This document shows positions 1 through 8,765 of a stretch of 64,000 nt of DNA, one piece after another (position 1 is the stretch's first letter; each line of letters begins with the position of its first letter). Source of the DNA: Mesorhizobium zhangyense (GTDB lineage Bacteria; Pseudomonadota; Alphaproteobacteria; Rhizobiales; Rhizobiaceae); NCBI RefSeq assembly GCF_011045115.1, contig NZ_JAAKZG010000006.1, forward strand, positions 186,001 through 250,000, read 5' to 3'. The translations under genes and the position numbers were made by a program. The notes under the pieces were generated by a model that saw only the letters and a program-made list of their open reading frames with translations, had not been told where the DNA came from and ran no database searches.

Positions 1-1950
1 CGTGCCGAAGCGGCACCAGTCGGAGCCGACGCAGGTTTTTACGGTGCGCAGGCCCTTGGCGTAGGCATGGCCGGAAACAAAACCGGCCTGCCCGAGATCG
101 GCCCAGACGGCGGGCAGGTCCTCCTTGCGGATGCCGAGCATGTCGATGCGCTGGCCGCCTGTGACCTTGACCATCGGAATGTCGAACTTGTCGACCACAT
201 CGGCGATGGCGCGCAACTCGTGGGAATTGGTGACGCCGCCCCACATACGCGGCACCACCGAATAGGTGCCGTCCTTCTGGATGTTGGCGTGGACGCGCTC
301 ATTGATGAAGCGCGACTGGTAGTCGTCGGCATATTCGTCGGGCCAGTCGGCCACGAGATAATAATTCAGCGCCGGGCGGCACTTGGCGCAGCCGCAGGAG
401 GTCTTCCATTCCAGCTCCTGCATCACCGCCGGAATGGCCTTCAGCCCCTTCGCCTTGATCAGCCTGCGCACCTCGTCATGGCCGAGCGTGGTGCAGGAAC
501 ACATGGGCTGCACAGCGGCGGGGTTATAGGTGTCGCCCAGCGTCAGCACCATCAGCTTCTCGACCAGCCCGGTGCAGGAGCCGCAGGAGGCGGAAGCCTT
601 GGTGTGTGCCCGCACATCATCGAGAGAGGTCAGCCTCCTCGCCGTGATCGTGCCGGTGATCTTGCCTTTGCAGACGCCGTTGCAGCCGCAGATTTCCGCA
701 TCATCCGGCAAGGCTGCAACGGCCGCCATAGGGTCCAGCGGCGACCCTCCCTGATAGGCCTGGCCGAAGATGAGCGTTTCGCGCATCTCCGAGATGTCGG
801 TGCCCTTCTTCTTGAGGTCGTTGAACCACGCGCCATCGGCCGTCTCGCCATAGAGCACGGTGCCGATGATGCGGTTGTCCTTCAGCACGAGGCGCTTGTA
901 GACGCCGGCAGAGGCATCGCGCAGCACGATCTCCTGCCGGTCGTCGCCATCTGCGAAATCGCCGAGCGAGAACAGGTCGATGCCGGTCACTTTCAGCTTG
1001 GTCGGCGTGTCGGAATGGACGAAGCCCGTTCCCTCCTCACCCGCAAGCCGTGCCGCCGTCACGCGCGCCATCTCATAGAGCGGCGCGACGAGGCCATAGA
1101 CCTGCCCGCCGACCTCGGCGCATTCGCCGAGCGCAAAGATATCGGGATCGGAGGTCTGCATGCCGGCATCAACGACGATGCCGCGATTGACCGTCAGCCC
1201 GGCATCCTTTGCCAGAGCCGCATTGGGCCGGATGCCAACCGCCATCACCACCAGCGTTGCCGGGACAATGGTGCCGTCGGCAAGCTCGATGCCCTCGACC
1301 TTGCCGTTGCCAACGATCGCCTTGGTGTTGGCCTTGGTCATCACCTTGATGCCGCGTTCCTCCACCGCCTTCTGCAAGAGATAGCCGGCCGCCGGGTCGA
1401 GCTGGCGTTCCATCAGCGTCGGCATGACATGCAGCACGGTGACGTCCATGCCCTGCATGGAAAGCCCTGCCGCCGCCTCCAACCCGAGCAGGCCGCCACC
1501 AATCACCACCGCTTTGGCCCGCGATTGCGCCGCCAGCAGCATGGCCTGAACATCGTCGAGATCGCGGTAGGACAGAACGCCCGGCAGATCGTGGCCGGGA
1601 ACGGGGATGATGAAGGGCACCGAGCCGGTGGCGATAACCAGCCGGTCGTAGCTTTCGGTGACGCCGTGGTCGGAGGTCACGGTCCTGGCCGCGCGATCGA
1701 TGGCGACGATCTTGTGGCCCTTATAGAGCGTCACGCCATTGGCGACGTACCAGCCGTCGCCGTGGATGACGATTTCCTCGAAGGTTTTTTCGCCCGACAG
1801 AACGGGCGAGAGCATGATGCGGTCGTAATTGACGCGCGGCTCGGCGTTGAAGATCGTGACGTCGAATTGGCCCGGCGCCTTCTCGAACAGATGCTCCAGC
1901 ATCCTGCCCGGCGCCATGCCGTTGCCAATGATGACGAGTTTCTCGGTCAT
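1..1950 (-). CDS. nirB: NirB, assimilatory nitrite reductase large subunit (3' end outside window)
   Basis: Large subunit of the cytoplasmic NAD(P)H nitrite reductase that reduces nitrite to ammonium. Read from the ATG at 1948-1950, it opens with an FAD-type Rossmann motif (LVIIGNGMAP, residues 5-14) and has a second nucleotide-binding motif VVIGGGLLGLEAA (148-160). Past residue 400 come the cysteines of a Bfd-like 2Fe-2S domain (CGCNGVC, CGSC). The first half of the sirohaem/4Fe-4S cysteine motif (CVGSDWC) lies right at the window edge. About 650 of the roughly 815 residues usual for the family are present. It starts 4 nt after nrtC, so it is the next gene of the nrtABC operon. Long frames on the opposite strand here are antisense shadows. 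Confidence 0.93.
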   Translation of the reverse strand, partial: MTEKLVIIGNGMAPGRMLEHLFEKAPGQFDVTIFNAEPRVNYDRIMLSPVLSGEKTFEEIVIHGDGWYVANGVTLYKGHKIVAIDRAARTVTSDHGVTESYDRLVIATGSVPFIIPVPGHDLPGVLSYRDLDDVQAMLLAAQSRAKAVVIGGGLLGLEAAAGLSMQGMDVTVLHVMPTLMERQLDPAAGYLLQKAVEERGIKVMTKANTKAIVGNGKVEGIELADGTIVPATLVVMAVGIRPNAALAKDAGLTVNRGIVVDAGMQTSDPDIFALGECAEVGGQVYGLVAPLYEMARVTAARLAGEEGTGFVHSDTPTKLKVTGIDLFSLGDFADGDDRQEIVLRDASAGVYKRLVLKDNRIIGTVLYGETADGAWFNDLKKKGTDISEMRETLIFGQAYQGGSPLDPMAAVAALPDDAEICGCNGVCKGKITGTITARRLTSLDDVRAHTKASASCGSCTGLVEKLMVLTLGDTYNPAAVQPMCSCTTLGHDEVRRLIKAKGLKAIPAVMQELEWKTSCGCAKCRPALNYYLVADWPDEYADDYQSRFINERVHANIQKDGTYSVVPRMWGGVTNSHELRAIADVVDKFDIPMVKVTGGQRIDMLGIRKEDLPAVWADLGQAGFVSGHAYAKGLRTVKTCVGSDWCRFGT

Positions 1951-1954
1951 GATT

Positions 1955-2752
1955 CTACTCCGCCGCTTCCACGAAGCGATGACGCTCGTAAAGGAATTTC
2001 AGCACCGCCTCGCGGCAGCGTAGATAGGTCCGATCGGAAGCGAGCTCGACGCGCTTGCGTGGCCGGTCGAGCGGCACGTCGAGCACTTCGCCAATGCGCG
2101 CCGCCGGCCCGTTGGTCATCATGACGATCCGGTCGGAGAGCAGCACGGCCTCGTCGACATCATGGGTGATCATGATCATCGTGTTGCCGAGACGGGCATG
2201 GATATCCATCACCGCATCCTGCAGATGCGCCCGCGTCAGCGCGTCGAGCGCACCGAAAGGCTCGTCGAGCAGCAGGATTTTCGGTTCCATAGAAAGCGCG
2301 CGGGCAATGCCGACGCGCTGCTTCATGCCGCCGGAAATCTCGGCCGGACGCTTATCCGAGGCGTGCGCCATCTGCACCAGGTCGAGATTGCGCATGATCC
2401 AGTCATGCCGCTCGGCCCTGGTCCTGGTCGAGCCGAAGACCTTGGCGACCGCGAGATTGACGTTTTCGTAGACGGTGAGCCAGGGCAGCAGGCTGTGGTT
2501 CTGGAACACCACGGCGCGCTCGGGACCGGGGCTGTCGACCTCCTTGTCCTCGAGCAGCACGGCGCCGGCCGAAACTTTGGTCAGGCCGGCAATGAGGTTG
2601 AGCAGCGTGGACTTGCCGCAGCCGGAATGGCCGATGATGGACACGAACTCGCCCTGGTCAATGCCGAGCGTGATGCCCTTCAGCACTTCGGTGCGGGTGC
2701 CACCACGGGTGAAGGACTTGTCGATGTGGTCGAGCTTCAGATAGGGCTTCAT
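1955..2752 (-). CDS. nrtC: Nitrate ABC transporter ATP-binding protein
   Basis: ATPase subunit of the nitrate/nitrite ABC importer, acting at the inner face of the cytoplasmic membrane. Walker A is GHSGCGKST (residues 41-49), the ABC signature is SGGMKQR and Walker B is ILLLDEPFGALD, followed by the switch histidine in MITHDVDEA. At 265 residues it is a single ATPase domain without the NrtA-like C-terminal extension of cyanobacterial NrtC, so it resembles NrtD/NasD in architecture; naming differs between species. It sits 9 nt after nrtB and 4 nt before nirB. Confidence 0.92.
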   Translation of the reverse strand: MKPYLKLDHIDKSFTRGGTRTEVLKGITLGIDQGEFVSIIGHSGCGKSTLLNLIAGLTKVSAGAVLLEDKEVDSPGPERAVVFQNHSLLPWLTVYENVNLAVAKVFGSTRTRAERHDWIMRNLDLVQMAHASDKRPAEISGGMKQRVGIARALSMEPKILLLDEPFGALDALTRAHLQDAVMDIHARLGNTMIMITHDVDEAVLLSDRIVMMTNGPAARIGEVLDVPLDRPRKRVELASDRTYLRCREAVLKFLYERHRFVEAAE

Positions 2753-2761
2753 GATGTTTCC

Positions 2762-3655
2762 TCAGCTCGCGGATGTGCCGCGTGTGACGAAGGCGCCGAC
2801 CGCCGCAACCAGCCGGTCGAGCATGAAGCCGACCACGCCGATATAGACGAGCGCCACGATGATGTCGGGCAGGCGCGAGGAGTTCCACGCATCCCAGATG
2901 AAGAAGCCGATGCCGACGCCGCCGGTGAGCATCTCGGCGGCGACGATCGCCAACCAGGAGAGGCCGATGCCGATCCTGAGGCCCGTGAAGATGTAAGGGG
3001 CAGCAGCCGGCACCATGATCTTGAAGAAGAATTCGACCGGGTTGAGCCGCAGGATCTGCGCGACGTTGCGATAGTCCTGCGGGATGTTCCTGACGCCAAC
3101 CGCCGTGTTGATAATGACCGGCCAGATGGCGGTGATGAAGATGACGAAGAGAGCTGCCGGATTGGAGTCGCGGAAAGCTGCGAGCGCGAGCGGCAGCCAG
3201 GCAAGCGGTGGCACCGTGCGCAATATCTGGAACACCGGGTCCAGCCCGCGCATGGCCCAGACCGATTGGCCGATCAAGGCACCGATCGCCACGCCGACGA
3301 CTGCCGCCAGCCCGAAACCAACCGCCACGCGCTGCAGCGAGGCAAGGATGCGCCAGCCGAGGCCGACGTCCTGCGGGCCGAAATTGAAGAAGGGATGGAC
3401 GATCAGGTCATAGGCCTCGCTCCACACCTGCGTGGGCGGCGGCAGACTGGCGCCCGGCGACGAGCAGGCTGCCTCCCAGACCAGCAGGATGGCGAGCACG
3501 ACGATGGCCGGCGGCAGAACCGCGGATGCGACGCGACGGGCGAGTGCGGCGGCATCGAAGCGCGACGATGGCTTCGCCGGCAACGCGACCACTTCGGACG
3601 GCCGGGACGGCGCGGCCATTTCGGCGGCATGCTCCTTGAGAGCGTGTACGGTCAT
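2762..3655 (-). CDS. nrtB: Nitrate ABC transporter permease
   Basis: Membrane permease of the nitrate importer, about 297 residues. After a hydrophilic N-terminus a membrane helix (VLPPAIVVLAILLVWEA) leads into a BPD_transp_1-type permease domain. The coupling loop that contacts the ATPase is recognisable in the C-terminal half (the VAAEMLTGGVGIGFFIWD region). The frame is open further upstream, but the ATG at 3653-3655 is chosen because GGAG lies 8 nt before it and because longer versions would run into nrtA. Confidence 0.9.
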   Translation of the reverse strand: MTVHALKEHAAEMAAPSRPSEVVALPAKPSSRFDAAALARRVASAVLPPAIVVLAILLVWEAACSSPGASLPPPTQVWSEAYDLIVHPFFNFGPQDVGLGWRILASLQRVAVGFGLAAVVGVAIGALIGQSVWAMRGLDPVFQILRTVPPLAWLPLALAAFRDSNPAALFVIFITAIWPVIINTAVGVRNIPQDYRNVAQILRLNPVEFFFKIMVPAAAPYIFTGLRIGIGLSWLAIVAAEMLTGGVGIGFFIWDAWNSSRLPDIIVALVYIGVVGFMLDRLVAAVGAFVTRGTSAS

Positions 3656-3707
3656 ACGAAAAACTCCAGGGATCGTTGCGGCGCGGCGGGCAGCCGCGCC
3701 GACGGGA

Positions 3708-5024
3708 TCAGGACGCGACCTTGATCGATAGCGATTCGAGATAGGCGGACGGGTTTTCGGGATCGAAGACCTTGCCGTCGAAGAAGGTTTCCGGACCACG
3801 CGACGCCGAGGCCGGGATATCGGCTTCGGCCACTCCAAGTTCCTTGGCCGCTTCGCGCCACAGATCCTCGCGGTTGACCTGCCCGACCAGCGCCTTGATG
3901 TCGGTGTCCGGTGCGAACTTGCCCCAGCGGATGTTCTCGGCGAGGAACCAGCTTTCGTGGCTGCGGAACGGGTAGGAGACGCCGCCCTTCCAGAACTTCA
4001 TGTAGAGGTCGGTGCCGGTGGCGACGCGGCCATTGCCATAATTGATATCGCCCTTGAGGCGGCCGATGATATCGGCTGGCGGCACATTGAACCATTGCCG
4101 CTTGCCCAGGATGGCGCTCATCTCTTCCTTGTTTTCCATGGCATCGCACCATTGCTGGGCTTCCATGACGGCCATCAGCATGGCCTTCACCGCGTTCGGG
4201 TTCTTTTCGATGAAATCGGCGCGCAGGCCGAAGGTCTTTTCGGGATGGCCCTTCCACAGCTCGCCCGTCGTGGCGGCGGTGAAGCCGATGCCCTGATGCA
4301 CGAGCTGCTCGTTCCACGGCTCGCCGACGCAGAAGGCGTCCATATTGCCGACCTTCATGTTGGCGACCATCTGCGGCGGCGGCACGACGATGGTGGAGAC
4401 ATCCTTGTCCGGGTCGATGCCGCCGGCGGCCAGCCAGTAGCGGATCCACAGGTCGTGCGTGCCACCCGGGAAGGTCATGGCGACCTTCACGTCCTTGCCT
4501 TCTGCTTTCTTCTTCGCGAAGGCTTCCTTGAGTTTCGAGGAGTCCAGCGTCACGCCCGTTTCGGCATATTCCTGCGCGACCGAGATACCCTGGCAGTCGT
4601 AATTGAGCCGCGCCACGATCGCCATCGGCAGCGGCTGGTTGTTTTGCGTCACCTTGCCGGTGTGCATGAGGTAGGGCATCGGCGTCAGGATATGCGCGCC
4701 ATCGATGCCGTTGGCTGCGCCACCGAGAACGAGATTGTCACGCGTCGCACCCCAGGAGGCCTGCTTTAGCACTTCGACATCGGGCATGCCGTGCTTTTCG
4801 AAGAAGCCCTTTTCCTTGGCGACGATCAGCGGCGCGGCGTCCGTCAGCGCGATGAAGCCGAGCTTGGCGCCGGTCACTTCCGGAGCGGAGGTCGCCGCAT
4901 AGGCGCCCGACGGGAAAAGCTTGCGGGCAGCTATGAACATGGCCGCCGTGGTTGCGCTGCTGACGAGAAAGTCGCGGCGCGTCAGCGCCTTCAGGGGTGA
5001 TCCAGTCTCGATCCGTTTCGTCAT
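3708..5024 (-). CDS. nrtA: Nitrate-binding periplasmic protein with Tat signal
   Basis: Substrate-binding component of the NrtABC nitrate importer, 438 residues. The N-terminus carries a twin-arginine signal (LTRRDFLVSSATTAAMF, from about residue 14) and an AYAA cleavage region, so it is probably exported folded. The mature part is an NMT1/NrtA-type periplasmic fold with the family segments TPMPYLMHTGK and FCVGEPWNEQ. It shares its fold with the adjacent NasS, which lacks a signal. It is the first gene of the nrtABC-nirB operon and follows a long regulatory leader. Confidence 0.93.
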   Translation of the reverse strand: MTKRIETGSPLKALTRRDFLVSSATTAAMFIAARKLFPSGAYAATSAPEVTGAKLGFIALTDAAPLIVAKEKGFFEKHGMPDVEVLKQASWGATRDNLVLGGAANGIDGAHILTPMPYLMHTGKVTQNNQPLPMAIVARLNYDCQGISVAQEYAETGVTLDSSKLKEAFAKKKAEGKDVKVAMTFPGGTHDLWIRYWLAAGGIDPDKDVSTIVVPPPQMVANMKVGNMDAFCVGEPWNEQLVHQGIGFTAATTGELWKGHPEKTFGLRADFIEKNPNAVKAMLMAVMEAQQWCDAMENKEEMSAILGKRQWFNVPPADIIGRLKGDINYGNGRVATGTDLYMKFWKGGVSYPFRSHESWFLAENIRWGKFAPDTDIKALVGQVNREDLWREAAKELGVAEADIPASASRGPETFFDGKVFDPENPSAYLESLSIKVAS

Positions 5025-5092
5025 CGGTGTCTCCGGCTGGGCGCGGGGAGGATCGCGCCATCGATTGCGTGTTCGGTTCGGTCAAAAACAAA

Positions 5093-5156
5093 AAAGCTGC
5101 CGGCCAAGTCGCCGCGTCCGTACATCCGGGATCGCGTCTTCCTGATCGGCAGCTTT
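5093..5156 (-). terminator. Leader attenuator hairpin upstream of nrtA (candidate NasT antitermination target)
   Basis: On the minus strand AAAGCTGCCG (5147-5156) pairs perfectly with CGGCAGCTTT (5093-5102) and is followed by a T-rich tract, the form of an intrinsic terminator placed in the nrtA 5' leader about 70 nt before the gene. The 44-nt interior can itself fold (CGCG-A-TCC against GGA-CGCG), giving a possible alternative stem-loop. ANTAR proteins such as NasT are known to bind tandem stem-loops in nitrate-assimilation leaders and to prevent termination. Assigning this hairpin as the NasT target is inference from its position and from the nasTS genes next door. Confidence 0.6.
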
Positions 5157-5214
5157 GCCTGTGGCGCCCGTCATTGGACGCCTGTTCCGTGACCCGAGGG
5201 CCTGTTGTTAGTAA

Positions 5215-5230
5215 AGCAGGAACCGTGCCA
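5215..5230 (-). promoter_or_regulatory. Sigma-54 (RpoN) promoter of the nrtABC-nirB operon
   Basis: The minus strand reads TGGCACGGTTCCTGCT. This matches the -24/-12 consensus TGGCACG-N4-TTGCW at all fixed positions except one (C for the first T of the -12 element). It lies upstream of the leader hairpin and about 190 nt before the nrtA start, in the direction of the operon. Confidence 0.7.
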
Positions 5231-5338
5231 GTTTTGAGGACCAGCTAATTCAGCAATGGAATCAAGGAAATTTATTCAGCAGGTGAATGCGGCGGCAAAT
5301 TACGCCGTTCACGCATTAGCCACACGGAATGTGCAATC

Positions 5339-5353
5339 GCACAAAAATTGTGC
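5339..5353. promoter_or_regulatory. NtrC-type enhancer site
   Basis: The sequence GCACAAAAATTGTGC is a dyad with GCAC and GTGC half-sites separated by 7 nt, the layout of NtrC boxes. It is centred about 124 bp upstream of the sigma-54 promoter, a usual enhancer distance. A further GTGC-N4-GCAC inversion overlaps its left side. It lies just past the end of nasS. Confidence 0.6.
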
Positions 5354-5379
5354 AGTGCATCATCATGCGCAAGAAATGC

Positions 5380-6624
5380 TCAGGCGTGCGCGACTGCAAA
5401 TTTCTGCGTCGCCAGATATTCGTCGATGCGATCGGGATCGAAGATGCCGCCATCGAAGAAGCCATCGGGGCCAAGGATAAGACTGGCGCCGGCCGAGCCG
5501 ACCGGTGTGGCTGTGGTCAGCGCCCCCTCGACCTTGGCATTCGCCCCCGGTAGTGCGACTCCAAGCGGCTTGAGAGCCGCGCGGTAGAGATCGGGGCGAT
5601 AGCAGTTGCGGGCAATCTCAGCGTTCTCAAGTGTGTGGGCGATATCGCCCCAGCGCACCATCTGCGTGTAGAACCACAGAGCGTGGCTCTTCCACGGAAA
5701 GCTTGCTGCCTTGTCGAACGGCAGAAAAAAGTCGTCGACGGTCAGTTCGGCACCACCGCCGAGCGCGAGACGTCCGGTCAGGACCGGCATCTGCAACTCC
5801 GGCGACAGGCCGAGGAATGCAGGCTGCGCCATCAGCGCGGCCAGGTCGCCGCGATTTGCCGGGTCCTGGCACCAGCGCGCCGCGTGATGCAAGGCACGCA
5901 GCAGGGCAGCAAGCGCCTCCGGTTGCTTTTCGGCCCATGCCCTGCGCACGCCCAGCACCTTCTCCGGGCTGTTGCGCCAGATCCTGGCCTTGACCGTTGC
6001 GATATGGCCGGTGCCGGCGACGACGGAGGCGCTGTTCCAGGGTTCGCCGACGCAATAGCCGTCGATGCGGCCGGCGGCGAGCGCATCGGCCATGAAGGGC
6101 GGCGGCACGATGACGATCTCGATATCGCGCGAGGGATCGATGCCGCAGGCGGCGAGCCAGTAGCGAAGCTCGTAATTGTGCCCCGAATGCGGGTGGACGA
6201 CCGCGAAGCGCAGCGGATCGCGCCCGGACTTGACGCGCTCGCGGATCAGTCCGCCCAGTGCCTTGCCGGTTCGCGCCGGATCGAGGTCAGGCTGTGCGCC
6301 ATGCGTGGCCATGCCGGCCCAGACCTCGTTCGAAACCGTCACGCAATTGCCGCCGAGCCCAAGCGCGAAGGGCACGATGGTGTCGGAGGCCAGCGGCGAC
6401 AGCCCGAGATTGCATGCGATCGGCATCGGGCCCAGCATATGTGCCAGATCGAAATGCCCGATCGCGATACGGTCGCGGATATTGGCCCACGAGGTTTCGC
6501 GGTTCAGCGTCAGGTCGACGTCTTCGCGCGCGGCAAAGCCCATCTCCTTGGCAGTGACGAGCACCGCACTGTCGAAGAGCGGCATGAAGCCGGCATTGAT
6601 CTGGTGTTCAAACCCCATCTTCAA
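5380..6624 (-). CDS. nasS: NasS, cytoplasmic nitrate/nitrite sensor (NrtA-like)
   Basis: A 414-residue homologue of NrtA without any signal peptide: it begins directly with the binding fold (MKMGFEHQINAGFMPLFDSA) and has the family segments HMLGPMPIA and YCVGEPWNSA. In known NasS-NasT systems the soluble NasS sequesters NasT until nitrate or nitrite binds, then releases it to act on the leader RNA. Its start overlaps the nasT stop by 4 nt, showing translational coupling. Absence of a signal and linkage to an ANTAR protein separate it from a transporter subunit. Confidence 0.88.
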   Translation of the reverse strand: MKMGFEHQINAGFMPLFDSAVLVTAKEMGFAAREDVDLTLNRETSWANIRDRIAIGHFDLAHMLGPMPIACNLGLSPLASDTIVPFALGLGGNCVTVSNEVWAGMATHGAQPDLDPARTGKALGGLIRERVKSGRDPLRFAVVHPHSGHNYELRYWLAACGIDPSRDIEIVIVPPPFMADALAAGRIDGYCVGEPWNSASVVAGTGHIATVKARIWRNSPEKVLGVRRAWAEKQPEALAALLRALHHAARWCQDPANRGDLAALMAQPAFLGLSPELQMPVLTGRLALGGGAELTVDDFFLPFDKAASFPWKSHALWFYTQMVRWGDIAHTLENAEIARNCYRPDLYRAALKPLGVALPGANAKVEGALTTATPVGSAGASLILGPDGFFDGGIFDPDRIDEYLATQKFAVAHA

Positions 6625-7220
6625 CTCTCCCCCGGACCCAAGAGGTCGGCAGCGGTGACAAGGCTTTGGGCGATGTCGCTGATCTTGCGGTTCTGGTTCA
6701 TGGCGGTCTTGCGCAGCAGCGTGTAGGCGGCGTCTTCCGACAGGCCGCGCGACTTCATCAGGATGCCCTTGGCGCGATCGATGACCTTGCGGTTCTCGAG
6801 TTCGTTCCTGGCTTCCTCCAGCTCCCGCGACATGCGCGAAAAGGCATTGAAACGGCTCACCGCCATGTCGAGGATCGGCTTCACCCGCTCCTGCCGCAGA
6901 CCGTCGACGACATAGGCGGACACGCCGGCATCGACCGCCGCCTCGATCGAAGCCTGGTCGGAGCGATCGACGAACATGGCGATGGGCCGCTTCACCACGC
7001 GCGAAAGCTGGAACATGTTTTCCAGCATATCGCGGTTGGGATTTTCGAGATCGATGACGATGACGTCCGGCTCGATCTCGGCGATCCGCCGGGCGATGCC
7101 GGTCACATCATGAACGACCGTAACCTGCTCATGCCCGGCCTCCCGCAGTCCCGCCTCGATGATGGAAGCGCGGATGCGGTTTTCGTCGATCACAAGGACG
7201 GCGAGGGGTTTTCGGACCAT
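6621..7220 (-). CDS. nasT: NasT, ANTAR-domain response regulator (antiterminator)
   Basis: About 199 residues: an N-terminal receiver-like domain (LAVLVIDENRIRAS; the phospho-acceptor region reads DVIVIDLENPN) followed by a coiled region (MSRELEEARNELENRKVIDRAKGIL) and an ANTAR RNA-binding domain (AKGILMKSRGLSEDAAYTLL). ANTAR proteins bind leader RNA and prevent transcription termination. The frame stays open to 7304, but the ATG at 7218-7220 gives the family's usual length and begins exactly at the receiver domain. Its likely targets are the nrtA leader and perhaps other nitrate genes. Confidence 0.88.
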   Translation of the reverse strand: MVRKPLAVLVIDENRIRASIIEAGLREAGHEQVTVVHDVTGIARRIAEIEPDVIVIDLENPNRDMLENMFQLSRVVKRPIAMFVDRSDQASIEAAVDAGVSAYVVDGLRQERVKPILDMAVSRFNAFSRMSRELEEARNELENRKVIDRAKGILMKSRGLSEDAAYTLLRKTAMNQNRKISDIAQSLVTAADLLGPGES

Positions 7221-7615
7221 GCCGCATTTTGCGCAGTTGCCGCGATTGTGCAATGCGGCATCATGAACGGACGTGAGCCGTCCGTCGCGGAGCCTTTGGT
7301 TCAAATGAACCTAAAGTCCGTGCCTGCATGCAACATAAGTCGATGAATTTATTGGCGCGCCGTACCGGGCGATGATGATAACTTCGTTTGCGCTATAGCC
7401 CTCTAAAATGGCGCCTGGGAATTGATTTTAACATACTGAATTAGCGGTATAATTTTGGTGCGGACTGCTGCCGGCAGCGAACCTTCATTCAGAAATGAAG
7501 CAAGGGCAATTATGAAGCAAGCCTTAAAGGCCCATTCCGATATCAGCGTCTAATCAAGCAATTAAATCAGATCTACCTTCCTCAATGAACGAATAGTTGA
7601 GACAAAGGGAAGACC
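7221..7615. other. Intergenic region between nasT and the hydrolase cluster
   Basis: About 395 bp without a convincing gene. It should hold the promoter for nasTS (leftward) and one for the hydrolase at 7616 (rightward). The stretch 7380-7560 is clearly more AT-rich than its surroundings, and the direct repeat GAAGCAAG(G/C) occurs at about 7496 and 7512. No clear sigma-54 or palindromic operator was recognised. Confidence 0.4.
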
Positions 7616-8695
7616 ATGAACTCGCTGCACCGATACGTTGCGTTCTTGTTGGCAGCGGGGATCATGATCGCCCCTGCGGGCGCGTTGGCCGATCAAAAGG
7701 CCACACCGGAGCCGCTGATGATCCAGGAGCAAGGGAGCTTCGCGGTCGGCGGGACGATTTTAAACACCGCTGGCACCTACAACAACGCGCCGACCGCAGA
7801 AGGGCAGAGCCTCCACGGCGATCATCTCTACGCCTTCTACCAAGTACCGCAGAACCCCAAAGCGCTGCCCATCGTCATGCTGCATGGTGCTTTCCAGTCA
7901 GCACGCAGCTGGGAGACCACGTCTGACGGCCGCGAGGGCTTCCAGACCATCTTCCTGCGCCGCGGCTTTCCAGTTTATCTGGTCGATCAGCCGCGGCGTG
8001 GCCGCGCCGGCAACAGCACTGTGGCCACGACAATCGAACCCACTCCCTACGATCAGCTTTTCTTCGATCAGTTCCGGCTCGGCAGATGGCCGGACTACTT
8101 CGACAACGTCCAGTTCGATCGCAAGCCTGAGACGCTCGACCAGTTCTTCCGGTCGGTCACTCCGAACACGGGGCCGTATGATGCTGGCGTGATCTCGGAC
8201 GCCATGTCGGCGCTGATCGACCGGTCCGGACCGGCAATCCTGTTCACCCATTCGCAGGGCGGCGGTCCGGGCTGGCTGACGGCGATCAAGAACCCCAACG
8301 TCAAAGCGATCGTCGCCTTTGAGCCGGGCAGCGGCTTCATCTTCCCGGAAGGCGAACTGCCCGAAGCGATGCCGAGCGCGGCCGGAACTCTGACGCCAGA
8401 GGCGGTGCCGATGGCCGATTTCGAGAAGCTCACCCGCATCCCGATCGTCATCTATTACGGCGATAATTTCCCGACCGAGCCGACTACGGAGCGCGGCCAG
8501 GACAATTGGCGTGTGCGCCTCGCCATGGCGAAGCTCTGGGTCGAGGCCGTCAACAAGTATGGCGGTGACGCCCGGCTCGTGCACCTGCCCGAGATCGGCA
8601 TCCGGGGCAACACGCACTTCCCGATGTCCGACATGAACAATGTCCAGATCGCCGATCAGGTCTCGCAATTCCTTGCCGAGAAAAAACTGGACTGA
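7616..8695 (+). CDS. Exported alpha/beta hydrolase
   Basis: A 359-residue protein with a Sec signal (hydrophobic residues 8-20, cleavage near AGALA-DQ). The alpha/beta hydrolase core shows the oxyanion segment IVMLHGAF, the nucleophile elbow FTHSQGGG (Ser about residue 220) and a late histidine in GNTHFPM. It is probably a periplasmic esterase or lipase-like enzyme, substrate unknown. It is the first gene of a rightward run of mostly exported proteins extending to 12.2 kb, with GGGAAG just before its ATG. Confidence 0.82.
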   Translation: MNSLHRYVAFLLAAGIMIAPAGALADQKATPEPLMIQEQGSFAVGGTILNTAGTYNNAPTAEGQSLHGDHLYAFYQVPQNPKALPIVMLHGAFQSARSWETTSDGREGFQTIFLRRGFPVYLVDQPRRGRAGNSTVATTIEPTPYDQLFFDQFRLGRWPDYFDNVQFDRKPETLDQFFRSVTPNTGPYDAGVISDAMSALIDRSGPAILFTHSQGGGPGWLTAIKNPNVKAIVAFEPGSGFIFPEGELPEAMPSAAGTLTPEAVPMADFEKLTRIPIVIYYGDNFPTEPTTERGQDNWRVRLAMAKLWVEAVNKYGGDARLVHLPEIGIRGNTHFPMSDMNNVQIADQVSQFLAEKKLD

Positions 8696-8765
8696 TCCGA
8701 CTGCGCGGACGCTTCGCACTGCGCGCGCATCCTACCCCTTCCCGGATCAAAGACTGGAGTTCGAA

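Noticed and set aside
67-2124. A 685-codon open frame on the plus strand
   Set aside because: It is antisense to nirB and nrtC, whose minus-strand translations show clear family motifs; the plus-strand product is a His/Gly/Asp-rich shadow without domains.
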